From: Chloroflexota bacterium
GTDB taxonomy: Bacteria; Chloroflexota; Anaerolineae; Anaerolineales; Villigracilaceae
Length of the DNA: 5,477 bases
Direction: 5' to 3'
Assembly (NCBI GenBank): GCA_021796315.1
Contig: JAJYOH010000429.1
Coordinates: forward strand, 1 to 5,477
The position numbers were made by a program, and so were the translations under genes. The notes under the pieces are model-generated. The model saw only the letters and a list, made by a program, of their open reading frames with translations. It was not told the DNA's origin and ran no database searches. This document shows, one piece after another, positions 1 to 5,477 of the stretch; position 1 is the first letter of the stretch; each line of letters starts with the position of its first letter.

Positions 1-30
1 GTGCAAAGGCTTTTGCCTTTGCACCTTTTT
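1..30. terminator. Hairpin terminator at the 3' end of the ACIII operon
   Basis: A perfect 10-bp inverted repeat (GTGCAAAGGC at 1-10, GCCTTTGCAC at 15-24) closes on a TTTT loop. On the plus strand it is followed by CTTTTT at 25-30, the layout of a rho-independent terminator for a transcript entering from the left. On the minus strand the hairpin lies 28 nt after the triheme cytochrome stop codon and is preceded by AAAAA, so it can also end the operon if a T-run follows just left of position 1, which is not visible. A bidirectional terminator between convergent genes is the simplest reading. The stem may extend beyond the window edge. Confidence 0.8.
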
Positions 31-52
31 GAATCACAGAACTTCTTTTAGA

Positions 53-1576
53 TTATGGATTGAGACTGATTATATAGGCGATCACATCTGCAATGTGTTG
101 TGGGGTGAGCGCGCCTTTATCGCCCCAAGCCGGCATTGAGAAAGTCGGATTGTTGCCTTCCGGTGTGGAACCATGTTCGATAAAAAGATCAAGGTTGGTG
201 GCAAAGATAGTTTTATCAGAGTTCTTCAAAGCAGGGTCAATCGGATTCAGCGCCGGGACTGTTCCACTAGTTGAACCCGGATTAGCAACACCGCCCTTGC
301 CCTCAGCCGCATGACAAGGCACACAGTTCGCCGCAAAAATCTGTTGCCCCGAGTTTGTATCGCCGGTCAGGCTAATTGCCTGACCCGGCCCACCGGGATT
401 CGATGGATGAGGAACGCCACTCGAAGTACCAGCAGCCTGTGGAGTTGAAGGAGCAGTTGTAGCAGCCACCACACTGCCTGCAGTGGGCGTCGCCGCCGTT
501 GTTCCAATCACTGGAGGATTCAAGTTTGATTGGGTGGGCGGGTTTAGACTCATGATATACGCGATCACATCAGCAATTTTTTGTGGTTGGAGTTTGCCTT
601 TATCCCCCCAGGCCGGCATCGAGAAGGTTGGGCCGGGGCCCGAAGGAGTAGAGCCATGTTCCAGGAATAGATCAAGATTAGTTATATATGTTTTTGTATC
701 AGAGCTGATCAGCGATGGGTCGATAGGGTTAAGAGCCGGGATCGTTCCATCGTCCGAACCAGGATTAGGATTGCCACCCTTGCCCTCAGCTGCATGACAA
801 GGTACGCAATTCGCCGCAAAGACCTGCTTACCGGAATTTACATCACCCGTCAGGTTAGCCGCTGGGCCAGGGCCGCCGGGGTTGGATGGTCGCGCCACAT
901 CAATACCACCAAAGGGTGTTGGCGCCATGGTAGCCGCCGTATTCGTAACCGGGTTCAAACTGATAACATACGCAATAACATCCGCGATGTGCTGTGGCGT
1001 TAAAGCCTTTTTATCACCCCAGGCTGGCATCGAAAAGGTGGGGCTGGTTCCCTCCGGGGTGGAACCATGTTCCAGGAACAAGTCGAGGTTGGTGACATAG
1101 GTTTTGCTGTCAGAGCTTATCAGACTTGGATCAATTGGATTGAGCGGCGGAACCGTCCCATCTGTTGAGCCGGAGTTGGTAACACCGCCTTTGCCTTCCG
1201 CGGCATGACAGGGCACACAATTGGCGGCAAAGATCTGCTTGCCCGAATCTACATTGCCGGTTAGATCGACTGCAGGTCCAGGCCCACCCGGATTGGAAGG
1301 ACGAGCTATGGCCACTTCCGTTGGCCCACCCTCCACCGCGCTCGGCGAAGATGTACCAGCGCCTTGTGTTGGAGCAAAGGTTACCAGAAATCGAACAGAC
1401 GCGGGGAGGGTCGCTGGTATCAAAGTGGGAATGGAAGTGCGCTCCACTTTCGGGGCGACTCCCAAACAAGATGGAGTATATCCACAACTCGAGATGGTCA
1501 GAAAACCGACCCACACTACTATGGTAGCAACAAACGCGATCAACGCTCCATATATTATTTTGCGAAAATCATCCAT
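53..1576 (-). CDS. Membrane-tethered triheme cytochrome c with three tandem duplicated domains
   Basis: This is a 507-residue exported electron carrier. Residues 1-6 (MDDFRK) lead into a hydrophobic segment at about 7-27, ending in ISSC (28-31). That fits a lipoprotein signal with C31 lipidated, or else an uncleaved anchor. A Pro/Thr/Ser/Ala-rich linker runs to about residue 90. Three 118-residue cytochrome c domains follow at about 92-209, 229-346 and 390-507. Each has one CVPCH heme-binding motif (120-124, 257-261, 418-422) and one distal ligand Met in FSMPAWGD (M183, M320, M481), then a C-terminal helix (ADVIAY). Linkers of 19 and 43 residues, the longer rich in Thr, Ala and Pro, separate them. 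The domain resembles the cbb3-subunit-III-like cytochrome c fold. The ATG at 1576 is chosen because AGGGA lies 7 nt upstream and the spacing to ActE is 10 nt. An upstream ATG at 1705 would overlap ActE by 119 nt and place 43 non-signal-like residues first. Last in the operon, it is probably an electron carrier for ACIII; its partner is inferred. It is not the usual pentaheme ActA. Confidence 0.9.
   Translation of the reverse strand: MDDFRKIIYGALIAFVATIVVWVGFLTISSCGYTPSCLGVAPKVERTSIPTLIPATLPASVRFLVTFAPTQGAGTSSPSAVEGGPTEVAIARPSNPGGPGPAVDLTGNVDSGKQIFAANCVPCHAAEGKGGVTNSGSTDGTVPPLNPIDPSLISSDSKTYVTNLDLFLEHGSTPEGTSPTFSMPAWGDKKALTPQHIADVIAYVISLNPVTNTAATMAPTPFGGIDVARPSNPGGPGPAANLTGDVNSGKQVFAANCVPCHAAEGKGGNPNPGSDDGTIPALNPIDPSLISSDTKTYITNLDLFLEHGSTPSGPGPTFSMPAWGDKGKLQPQKIADVIAYIMSLNPPTQSNLNPPVIGTTAATPTAGSVVAATTAPSTPQAAGTSSGVPHPSNPGGPGQAISLTGDTNSGQQIFAANCVPCHAAEGKGGVANPGSTSGTVPALNPIDPALKNSDKTIFATNLDLFIEHGSTPEGNNPTFSMPAWGDKGALTPQHIADVIAYIISLNP
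56..409 (-). repeat. Cytochrome domain repeat 3 of 3
   Basis: This encodes residues 390-507, and the protein ends exactly at the repeat end (SLNP, then TAA). It starts HPSNPGGPG instead of RPSNPGGPG. It differs most from the other two in the segment after LNPIDP (ALKNSDKTIFATN). The heme motif is at 418-422 and the Met ligand is M481. Confidence 0.9.
539..892 (-). repeat. Cytochrome domain repeat 2 of 3
   Basis: This encodes residues 229-346, again 118 residues without gaps. It matches repeat 1 at 96 of 118 and repeat 3 at 90 of 118 positions by hand count. The heme motif is at 257-261 and the Met ligand is M320. It is followed by the longest linker (43 residues, rich in Thr, Ala and Pro). 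Confidence 0.9.
950..1303 (-). repeat. Cytochrome domain repeat 1 of 3
   Basis: This encodes residues 92-209 of the triheme protein, from RPSNPGGPG to SLNP. By hand count it matches repeat 2 at 96 of 118 residues and repeat 3 at 93 of 118, with no gaps. The heme motif is CVPCH at 120-124 and the Met ligand is M183. Confidence 0.9.
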
Positions 1577-1583
1577 ATCTGCG

Positions 1584-1588
1584 TCCCT
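1584..1588 (-). promoter_or_regulatory. Shine-Dalgarno that fixes the triheme cytochrome start
   Basis: On the minus strand the sequence reads TAGGGACGCAGATATG. AGGGA overlaps the last two bases of the ActE stop codon TAG and sits 7 nt before the ATG at 1576. This supports the short form of the protein over the 43-residue N-terminal extension, and suggests that ribosomes ending ActE reinitiate here. Confidence 0.7.
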
Positions 1589-2105
1589 ATTTCTGCAGCG
1601 TTCGGACGTAGTTGACCACGTCCCAACGTTCACGAACAGTAAGATTTTCATTAAGCGGCGGCATAAGGCCAAAGCCATTGGTGATGACCATGAAGATGGC
1701 GCCATCGCTCAAAAACTGCACTGCCGGACTTGTCAGATCGGCGGGTTTTTTGGTTTGGAGGAAGGCGGCTACCGGGCCGTTGCCTGCGCCGGATGTACCA
1801 TGACAGGCAGTACAAGTAACGTTAAACAATTCTGCACCGCGTGCAAGCGAGGCCGCGTCGGCCGGGACCGGGTTGGTGGGTGCGCCTCCATTCGGGATGT
1901 AGGCCGGCCCCTCGATCGGGATCGACTGAGCCGGGACCGGAAGCGGGTCTCTCATCTCTTTATGTGATGGCTGGATTCCCATGAAACTAACCCAATCAAT
2001 TTTTATTACATCATAGGTAAATAACGACATTATCCCAAACAAGACCACGACAACGGCAAAGAGCACCGCAAAGCGTTTGAGTATTACATTCCAACTCGTA
2101 ATCAT
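1587..2105 (-). CDS. actE: ACIII monoheme cytochrome c subunit ActE
   Basis: At 172 residues this is the expected size for ActE, the monoheme c-type subunit of ACIII that sits on the outer face of the membrane. Residues about 11-31 form one hydrophobic helix (RFAVLFAVVVVLFGIMSLF), read as an uncleaved anchor because no lipobox cysteine follows. Some ACIII ActE proteins are lipoproteins instead. A proline-rich stretch (MRDPLPVPAQSIPIEGP, 51-67) precedes the heme domain. The heme motif is CTACH (98-102), the probable distal Met is M148 in GFGLMPP, and the C-terminal helix is WDVVNYVRTL. The start overlaps the ActD stop as ATGA, with GGAGG at 2116-2120 placed 10 nt upstream inside actD, implying translational coupling. 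A generic membrane cytochrome c is the alternative, but the position after ActD makes ActE the better call. Confidence 0.9.
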   Translation of the reverse strand: MITSWNVILKRFAVLFAVVVVLFGIMSLFTYDVIKIDWVSFMGIQPSHKEMRDPLPVPAQSIPIEGPAYIPNGGAPTNPVPADAASLARGAELFNVTCTACHGTSGAGNGPVAAFLQTKKPADLTSPAVQFLSDGAIFMVITNGFGLMPPLNENLTVRERWDVVNYVRTLQK

Positions 2106-2626
2106 AATTGACGCGCCTCCGCCGGGTTGACCGATTCGGCCCCTAGCTTCGTCAGGGCACTGACAAATTTCTTTTGGTCATCGCCAGGGCAATGAAATAA
2201 CACCGCAATCTTTCCATTACTGATCTCAGGTATATATTCTTTCGGAGTGTAGGACGGAAAACCGCTATCGATAAACATGCCAAGAAAAGCAAAGCCCATT
2301 AACCCAAGCATTGTCATCTCGAAGGTAATGATGATGCCCTGCGGAATAGGATAGATCGGCTGTCCGCCAACATGCAGCGGGAAGAGATATGGGGTACCAT
2401 AAATCAGGAATAATCCGAGGACCATTCCAAGAATCGCGCCGACGAAAGCAATGGTCGAGACTCTGGTGATCGCCGAACGGCGTCCCAGAATGGTTCCTTT
2501 GATCGGGATTCCCGAAATAACATTCATCTGGTCATCTGCTATGCCCAGATCGTGTAATTTTTCAATCCCTTTGACAGCCGGTTCAATATCTTCAAATACA
2601 GCCAAATACATGGTGGTTTCAGACAT
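2102..2626 (-). CDS. actD: ACIII membrane subunit ActD (DUF3341)
   Basis: This 174-residue protein matches the DUF3341/ActD family in size and plan. A soluble N-terminal part (MYLAVFEDIEPAVKGIEKL, like a small alpha/beta domain) leads to two membrane helices at about 56-77 and 97-119. The loop between them is Pro/Gly-rich (YLFPLHVGGQPIYPIPQG), and a soluble C-terminal part (YIPEISNGKIAVLFHCPGDD) follows. In ACIII, ActD packs beside the NrfD-like core; no cofactor ligands are known and none are visible here. The ATG at 2626 is preceded by AAGGAG (2635-2640) at 8 nt, so it is preferred to the ATG five codons later. It lies 18 nt after actC and overlaps actE by 4 nt. Confidence 0.92.
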   Translation of the reverse strand: MSETTMYLAVFEDIEPAVKGIEKLHDLGIADDQMNVISGIPIKGTILGRRSAITRVSTIAFVGAILGMVLGLFLIYGTPYLFPLHVGGQPIYPIPQGIIITFEMTMLGLMGFAFLGMFIDSGFPSYTPKEYIPEISNGKIAVLFHCPGDDQKKFVSALTKLGAESVNPAEARQL

Positions 2627-2644
2627 ATCGTATACTCCTTCGCC

Positions 2645-4078
2645 TTATTCCATATCGCTAAGAGTCGAAATATGGGCTTTACCGATCTTACGCAGCATAT
2701 GGCTTTCCTGGCCTTCCTGCACTTCCCAAACTGGTATCAAGGGGATAAGCCGTGAAGCCAGCATGTAAAGCAGGAAGAAAAGAGCAAAATTGCCAATGGT
2801 TAGTGCGATTTCAATCCCAGGAACATAAATGCGCCAAGTGAAGGGCATACGGTTGATTGTTAGAGTTTCCGGAATAATGATATAACGTTCGAGCCACATA
2901 CCAACATTTATCAACAAACCGACACTCGCCAGCAACCACGGGATTCTACGCCATTTCTTATTCCAGAGCAGCGCCCATGGCACCACAATATTACAGAACA
3001 GCATGATGTACCACAGGTACCATAGCGGTCCCTTCTGGGTAAAATCCAGCAGGATCTTCTCCCACTTGTCACCGCCATACCATGGAGCAAGATAATCGTT
3101 GAAGTAGAAATAGGCCCAGGTCATGGAGATTATCAACATCAACTTGCCAATTAGATCGAAATGCTCTGGGCGCAGGAAGTACTTCATGTTCTTCATGGTG
3201 GAACGGATCAGGAAGAGCACGATAGCGACCGCTGCCATACCTGAATGCAAGGCACCAATGACAAAGTATGGGCCAAACACGGTCGAGGCCCAACCGGGTC
3301 GGGTCGCCATGGCGAAGTCCCAGGAGACAATTGTATGCACCGAGAACATCACCGGGATAATGGCAAACGCGAAGATGTTCATGGCCGTTGTCAGATTCTT
3401 CCATTCGCCTTCCGTTCCGCGGAAACCTATGGCGAGTACGCGATATATGGCTTTTTTCCAACCGGTCGAACGATCACGCGCCATTGCCACGTCAGGAATG
3501 AGCGGCAGGAACAGGTACATTGTGCTGCATAGCAAATAGGTACTGATAGCCATGAAGTCCCACATCAAAGGCGAGTGGAAATCAGGCCACAGGCCGCGCT
3601 CGTTCGGAAGCGGAATCATCCAATATGACAACCATACACGGCCCATATGCAGGAACACGCTGATCCCGGCCTGCACCAACCCAAAAGTGGTCATCAGTTC
3701 CGCAGCGCGTGTGAACGGACGACGGGCTTCGACTTTCAGAACCCTTAGAAGCGCTGAGATAAAAGTGCCGGCATGGCTGATGCCGATCCAAAACACAACC
3801 TCGACCAGAAAGATACCCCAGTAAACCGGTTTATTCACGCCAGCCACGCCCAGACCGTTCATGATCAGGTAATACCAGGCATAAAACAAACAGGTTAAGA
3901 CAATAAACGTCAGTATGCCTGTCGCTGTCCAATATTTCCATGTGGTGGTGTGCATCGACTCCAGGACCATGTCATTCATTTCGCCGCGCGAACGCGGGTC
4001 GTGCATTAGGTGTTCTCGTGGATCTTCTTCATGCGCTTCCGTGTGAGGCAGCGCTAGTGATTTGGCAGCGTAGCTCAT
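2645..4078 (-). CDS. actC: ACIII quinol-site membrane subunit ActC (NrfD/PsrC family)
   Basis: This 477-residue integral membrane protein is the probable site of menaquinol oxidation in ACIII. A soluble N-terminal tail of about 48 residues precedes ten hydrophobic segments at roughly 50-73, 85-112, 127-146, 170-193, 228-250, 266-292, 307-328, 350-372, 378-397 and 418-441, the number expected for ActC. Family motifs are clear: GISHAGTFISALLR (99-112), RRPFTRAAELMT (119-130), HMGRVWLSYW (144-153), LWPDFHSPLMWD (163-174) and SVHTIVSWDFA (246-256). H144, D174 and D254 are the likely polar residues of the quinol and proton path, by analogy with solved ACIII structures. The start overlaps the actB2 stop as ATGA, and GGAGGG (4087-4092) lies 8 nt upstream inside actB2. 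A polysulfide reductase membrane subunit is the alternative; length and neighbours argue for ActC. Confidence 0.96.
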   Translation of the reverse strand: MSYAAKSLALPHTEAHEEDPREHLMHDPRSRGEMNDMVLESMHTTTWKYWTATGILTFIVLTCLFYAWYYLIMNGLGVAGVNKPVYWGIFLVEVVFWIGISHAGTFISALLRVLKVEARRPFTRAAELMTTFGLVQAGISVFLHMGRVWLSYWMIPLPNERGLWPDFHSPLMWDFMAISTYLLCSTMYLFLPLIPDVAMARDRSTGWKKAIYRVLAIGFRGTEGEWKNLTTAMNIFAFAIIPVMFSVHTIVSWDFAMATRPGWASTVFGPYFVIGALHSGMAAVAIVLFLIRSTMKNMKYFLRPEHFDLIGKLMLIISMTWAYFYFNDYLAPWYGGDKWEKILLDFTQKGPLWYLWYIMLFCNIVVPWALLWNKKWRRIPWLLASVGLLINVGMWLERYIIIPETLTINRMPFTWRIYVPGIEIALTIGNFALFFLLYMLASRLIPLIPVWEVQEGQESHMLRKIGKAHISTLSDME

Positions 4079-4842
4079 TTGGCAGACCCTCCAGCTAGAT
4101 AAGTTACATGTGGTAATGTCCCAAGATCTTCAAGCAGGTGGCTGCCGCGGCTGGTAAGGGCTGCCTTGCTGACCATGCTATTTGGATCATCCACCCGGCC
4201 AAAGACGATGGCATCCGCCGGACAAGCTTGTGCGCAGGCGGGAACGACTTCACCATCTTTGATCGCACGTCCTTCAGAGTCGGCTGTATCTTCCGCGTGG
4301 CGAATGCGTTGAATGCAGAAGGTGCATTTTTCCATCACACCACGGCGGCGAACCGTCACATCGGGATTAAGTTGATTTTGCAGAGTGACCAGTTCCGGGC
4401 GCTGCCGCGCATCCGTATAATCCCGCCAATTAAACTCACGCGCCTGATAAGGACAGTTGTTGGCGCAATAACGAGTACCAACACAGCGATTATAGACTTG
4501 CAAATTCAAGTCCTCGGAGGCGCTGTGCACAGAGGCAAACACAGGGCAGACCGGCTCGCAAGGCGCGTTGTGACACTGCTGGCACATCACCGGCTGATAG
4601 GGAGTCATCTTGACTTCGGGAAATGTCCCCTGCCAAAAGCGCTCAATACGGATCCAGTGCATGCCTCGGCCATATCCGGCGTCTACTTCGCCGACAAAAG
4701 GGATATTGTTTTCCATCGCGCAAGCTGCCACACAAGCCTGGCAGCCGGTACAAATATCCTGGTCAATGACCATGCCCCAACGGCCTGCCAACTCAGCTTC
4801 TGAATTATTTGTAAAAACAGGGTTTTGCAGATCAGTCGCCAT
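4075..4842 (-). CDS. actB2: ACIII iron-sulfur subunit ActB2 (four-cluster ferredoxin domain as a separate gene)
   Basis: This 255-residue protein corresponds to the C-terminal Fe-S half of the usual ActB fusion. Its cysteine groups are C31/C34/C37/C41, C87/C90/C95/C99, C120/C126/C130, C173/C176 and C203/C207. The total of 15 ligands fits three [4Fe-4S] clusters plus one [3Fe-4S]. The third group reads RCVGTRYCANNCPY: T123 stands where related NrfC/PhsB-type proteins have a fourth Cys (GCRYC), which matches the [3Fe-4S] known for ACIII. There is no twin-arginine signal here; in the fusion form, export depends on other parts. The start follows the actB1 stop by 8 nt, with AGGAGA overlapping that stop (TAGGAGAACTAATG). 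It should relay electrons from the ActC quinol site to heme subunits. Confidence 0.93.
   Translation of the reverse strand: MATDLQNPVFTNNSEAELAGRWGMVIDQDICTGCQACVAACAMENNIPFVGEVDAGYGRGMHWIRIERFWQGTFPEVKMTPYQPVMCQQCHNAPCEPVCPVFASVHSASEDLNLQVYNRCVGTRYCANNCPYQAREFNWRDYTDARQRPELVTLQNQLNPDVTVRRRGVMEKCTFCIQRIRHAEDTADSEGRAIKDGEVVPACAQACPADAIVFGRVDDPNSMVSKAALTSRGSHLLEDLGTLPHVTYLAGGSAK
4087..4092 (-). promoter_or_regulatory. Shine-Dalgarno of actC inside actB2
   Basis: GGAGGG on the minus strand lies 8 nt before the actC ATG and within the last codons of actB2. It supports the ATG that overlaps the actB2 stop, and implies coupled synthesis of the Fe-S subunit and its membrane partner. Confidence 0.6.
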
Positions 4843-4850
4843 TAGTTCTC

Positions 4851-5477
4851 CTATTGTTTCGCGTCAAACCCATACACACCAAGAACACCTTCAAGGCGTG
4901 ACAGCTGGCGCTTTTTACCGGTCTTCGCGACGCTCACCTTTAGACCCGCAAAAGCCAGATCGCCCGCTTCATTTACGGACGGGCCGAATAGATCGGCGGG
5001 ATTGACACCGCGTTCCTTGGCAAATTGTCCATAAGCCGTATGTCCCTGACCAAAGGGCATCGCAATCGTATCTGGACGAATGGCCGGGTACTTGTAAACG
5101 GAAGCTTCAACTTCGCCGTAAGCAGATGTGATCTTAACCACATCATCATCTGTGATGCCCAATTTATCGGCTGTTGCAGGATTTATCTCAACCCAAGTAT
5201 TCCAAACAACAGTCGTGGTCGGGTCGGGGACTTCCTGCAGCCAGGGCTTGTTCGCTCCGGCTTCACCCAGTATCGGCGAAACAAAGGGCAGGAAGAAGAA
5301 GTCGCCTTGTCCATCGAACTGAGCGGCGTCTGCTTTAAAAGATTTGTTCAACACATCCGCGCCGGATGGAGCAATGCGATTATCCGTGGTTTTCCACCAG
5401 CCGCCATATTGTTGGAAGGAAGCAGCAAAGGTATTTATCTCAAGAGCTGAGAAGAAGCCACCATCTACGGTCAGCAG
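4851..5477 (-). CDS. actB1: ACIII molybdopterin-fold subunit ActB1, C-terminal part (runs off the window)
   Basis: The frame stays open from the TAG at 4851-4853 to the right edge, giving 208 visible residues of a protein whose N-terminal part lies beyond position 5477. Residues about 90-170 of the fragment fit the C-terminal domain of the molybdopterin oxidoreductase family: VWNTWVEINPATADKLGI, DDDVVKI, the AYGEVEA strand, then IRPDTIAMPFGQGHTAYGQF. A basic tail follows (KTGKKRQLSRLEGV). In ACIII this half of ActB keeps the fold but is reported to carry no molybdenum cofactor; the region that would show this is not in the window. A GTG at 5354 is an internal valine codon, since coding continues upstream in frame (GGFFSALEINTF, then QQYGGWWK). 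A DMSO- or polysulfide-reductase catalytic subunit is the alternative, but the downstream act genes favour ActB1. Confidence 0.9.
   Translation of the reverse strand: MLTVDGGFFSALEINTFAASFQQYGGWWKTTDNRIAPSGADVLNKSFKADAAQFDGQGDFFFLPFVSPILGEAGANKPWLQEVPDPTTTVVWNTWVEINPATADKLGITDDDVVKITSAYGEVEASVYKYPAIRPDTIAMPFGQGHTAYGQFAKERGVNPADLFGPSVNEAGDLAFAGLKVSVAKTGKKRQLSRLEGVLGVYGFDAKQ

Noticed and set aside
56..1303. The three repeats as a mobile or CRISPR-like element
   Set aside because: The repeats are in-frame protein domains of equal length with conserved heme ligands and silent divergence. No terminal repeats or spacers are present.
1577..1705. N-terminal extension of the triheme protein from the ATG at 1705
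   Set aside because: It would overlap actE by 119 nt and put a non-signal-like stretch before the hydrophobic segment. The ATG at 1576 has a good ribosome site and natural spacing.
1221..1967. Long plus-strand open frame (248 codons) across the triheme and actE genes
   Set aside because: It lies antisense to two well-supported cytochrome genes, and its product has no recognisable motif or membrane pattern. It also crosses the gene boundary between them. It is a shadow frame.
4138..4803. Plus-strand open frame (221 codons) opposite actB2
   Set aside because: It is fully antisense to a gene with 15 conserved cysteines. The product shows no family features.
4851..5354. A small separate gene starting at the GTG at 5354
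   Set aside because: The frame is open upstream to the window edge and reads as the same molybdopterin-family protein (QQYGGWWK and so on), so the GTG is an internal valine codon.
4851..5477. Operon as a polysulfide, DMSO or nitrite (Nrf) reductase
   Set aside because: The catalytic, Fe-S and NrfD-like trio alone could suggest this. However, the 477-residue ten-helix ActC, the DUF3341 ActD, the ActE cytochrome and the GTRYC Fe-S motif together identify ACIII.

Overview
The window is part of one operon, read entirely from the minus strand, for alternative complex III (ACIII). ACIII is the membrane quinol:electron-acceptor oxidoreductase that replaces cytochrome bc1 in many bacteria. In transcription order (right to left) it holds: the 3' end of a molybdopterin-oxidoreductase-fold subunit (ActB1, cut by the right edge), a four-cluster ferredoxin-like subunit (ActB2), a ten-helix NrfD/PsrC-type quinol-site subunit (ActC), a DUF3341 membrane subunit (ActD), a membrane-anchored monoheme cytochrome c (ActE), and a 507-residue triheme cytochrome c made of three near-identical domains. 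A strong hairpin at positions 1-30 closes the unit.

The organism is most likely a member of the Chloroflexota, perhaps an Anaerolineae-like lineage. The reasons are the ActB split into two genes, the style of the cytochrome domains (SNPGGPG entry motif, LNPIDP, EHGSTP, MPAWGD) and the roughly 50% GC by eye. This is inference from family knowledge; no marker gene is present.

The genes are packed tightly. ActB1 and ActB2 are 8 nt apart, ActB2 and ActC overlap as ATGA, ActC and ActD are 18 nt apart, ActD and ActE overlap as ATGA, and ActE and the triheme gene are 10 nt apart. Every visible start has a purine-rich Shine-Dalgarno at 7-10 nt. No internal promoter is evident, so the set is probably co-transcribed and translationally coupled.

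Working model: quinol is oxidised at ActC. Electrons pass through the Fe-S chain in ActB2 (15 cysteines, matching three [4Fe-4S] plus one [3Fe-4S]) and the cytochrome subunits to soluble carriers or a terminal oxidase outside the membrane. ActB1 supplies the molybdopterin-type fold, thought to be structural in ACIII. ActD and ActE are accessory membrane and heme subunits.

The least ordinary element is the last gene. It is a membrane-tethered string of three duplicated class I-type cytochrome c domains, sitting where a second NrfD-like subunit (ActF) is often found in ACIII operons. It may be a dedicated electron wire from ACIII to its acceptor. No stretch over 300 bases lacks a gene.
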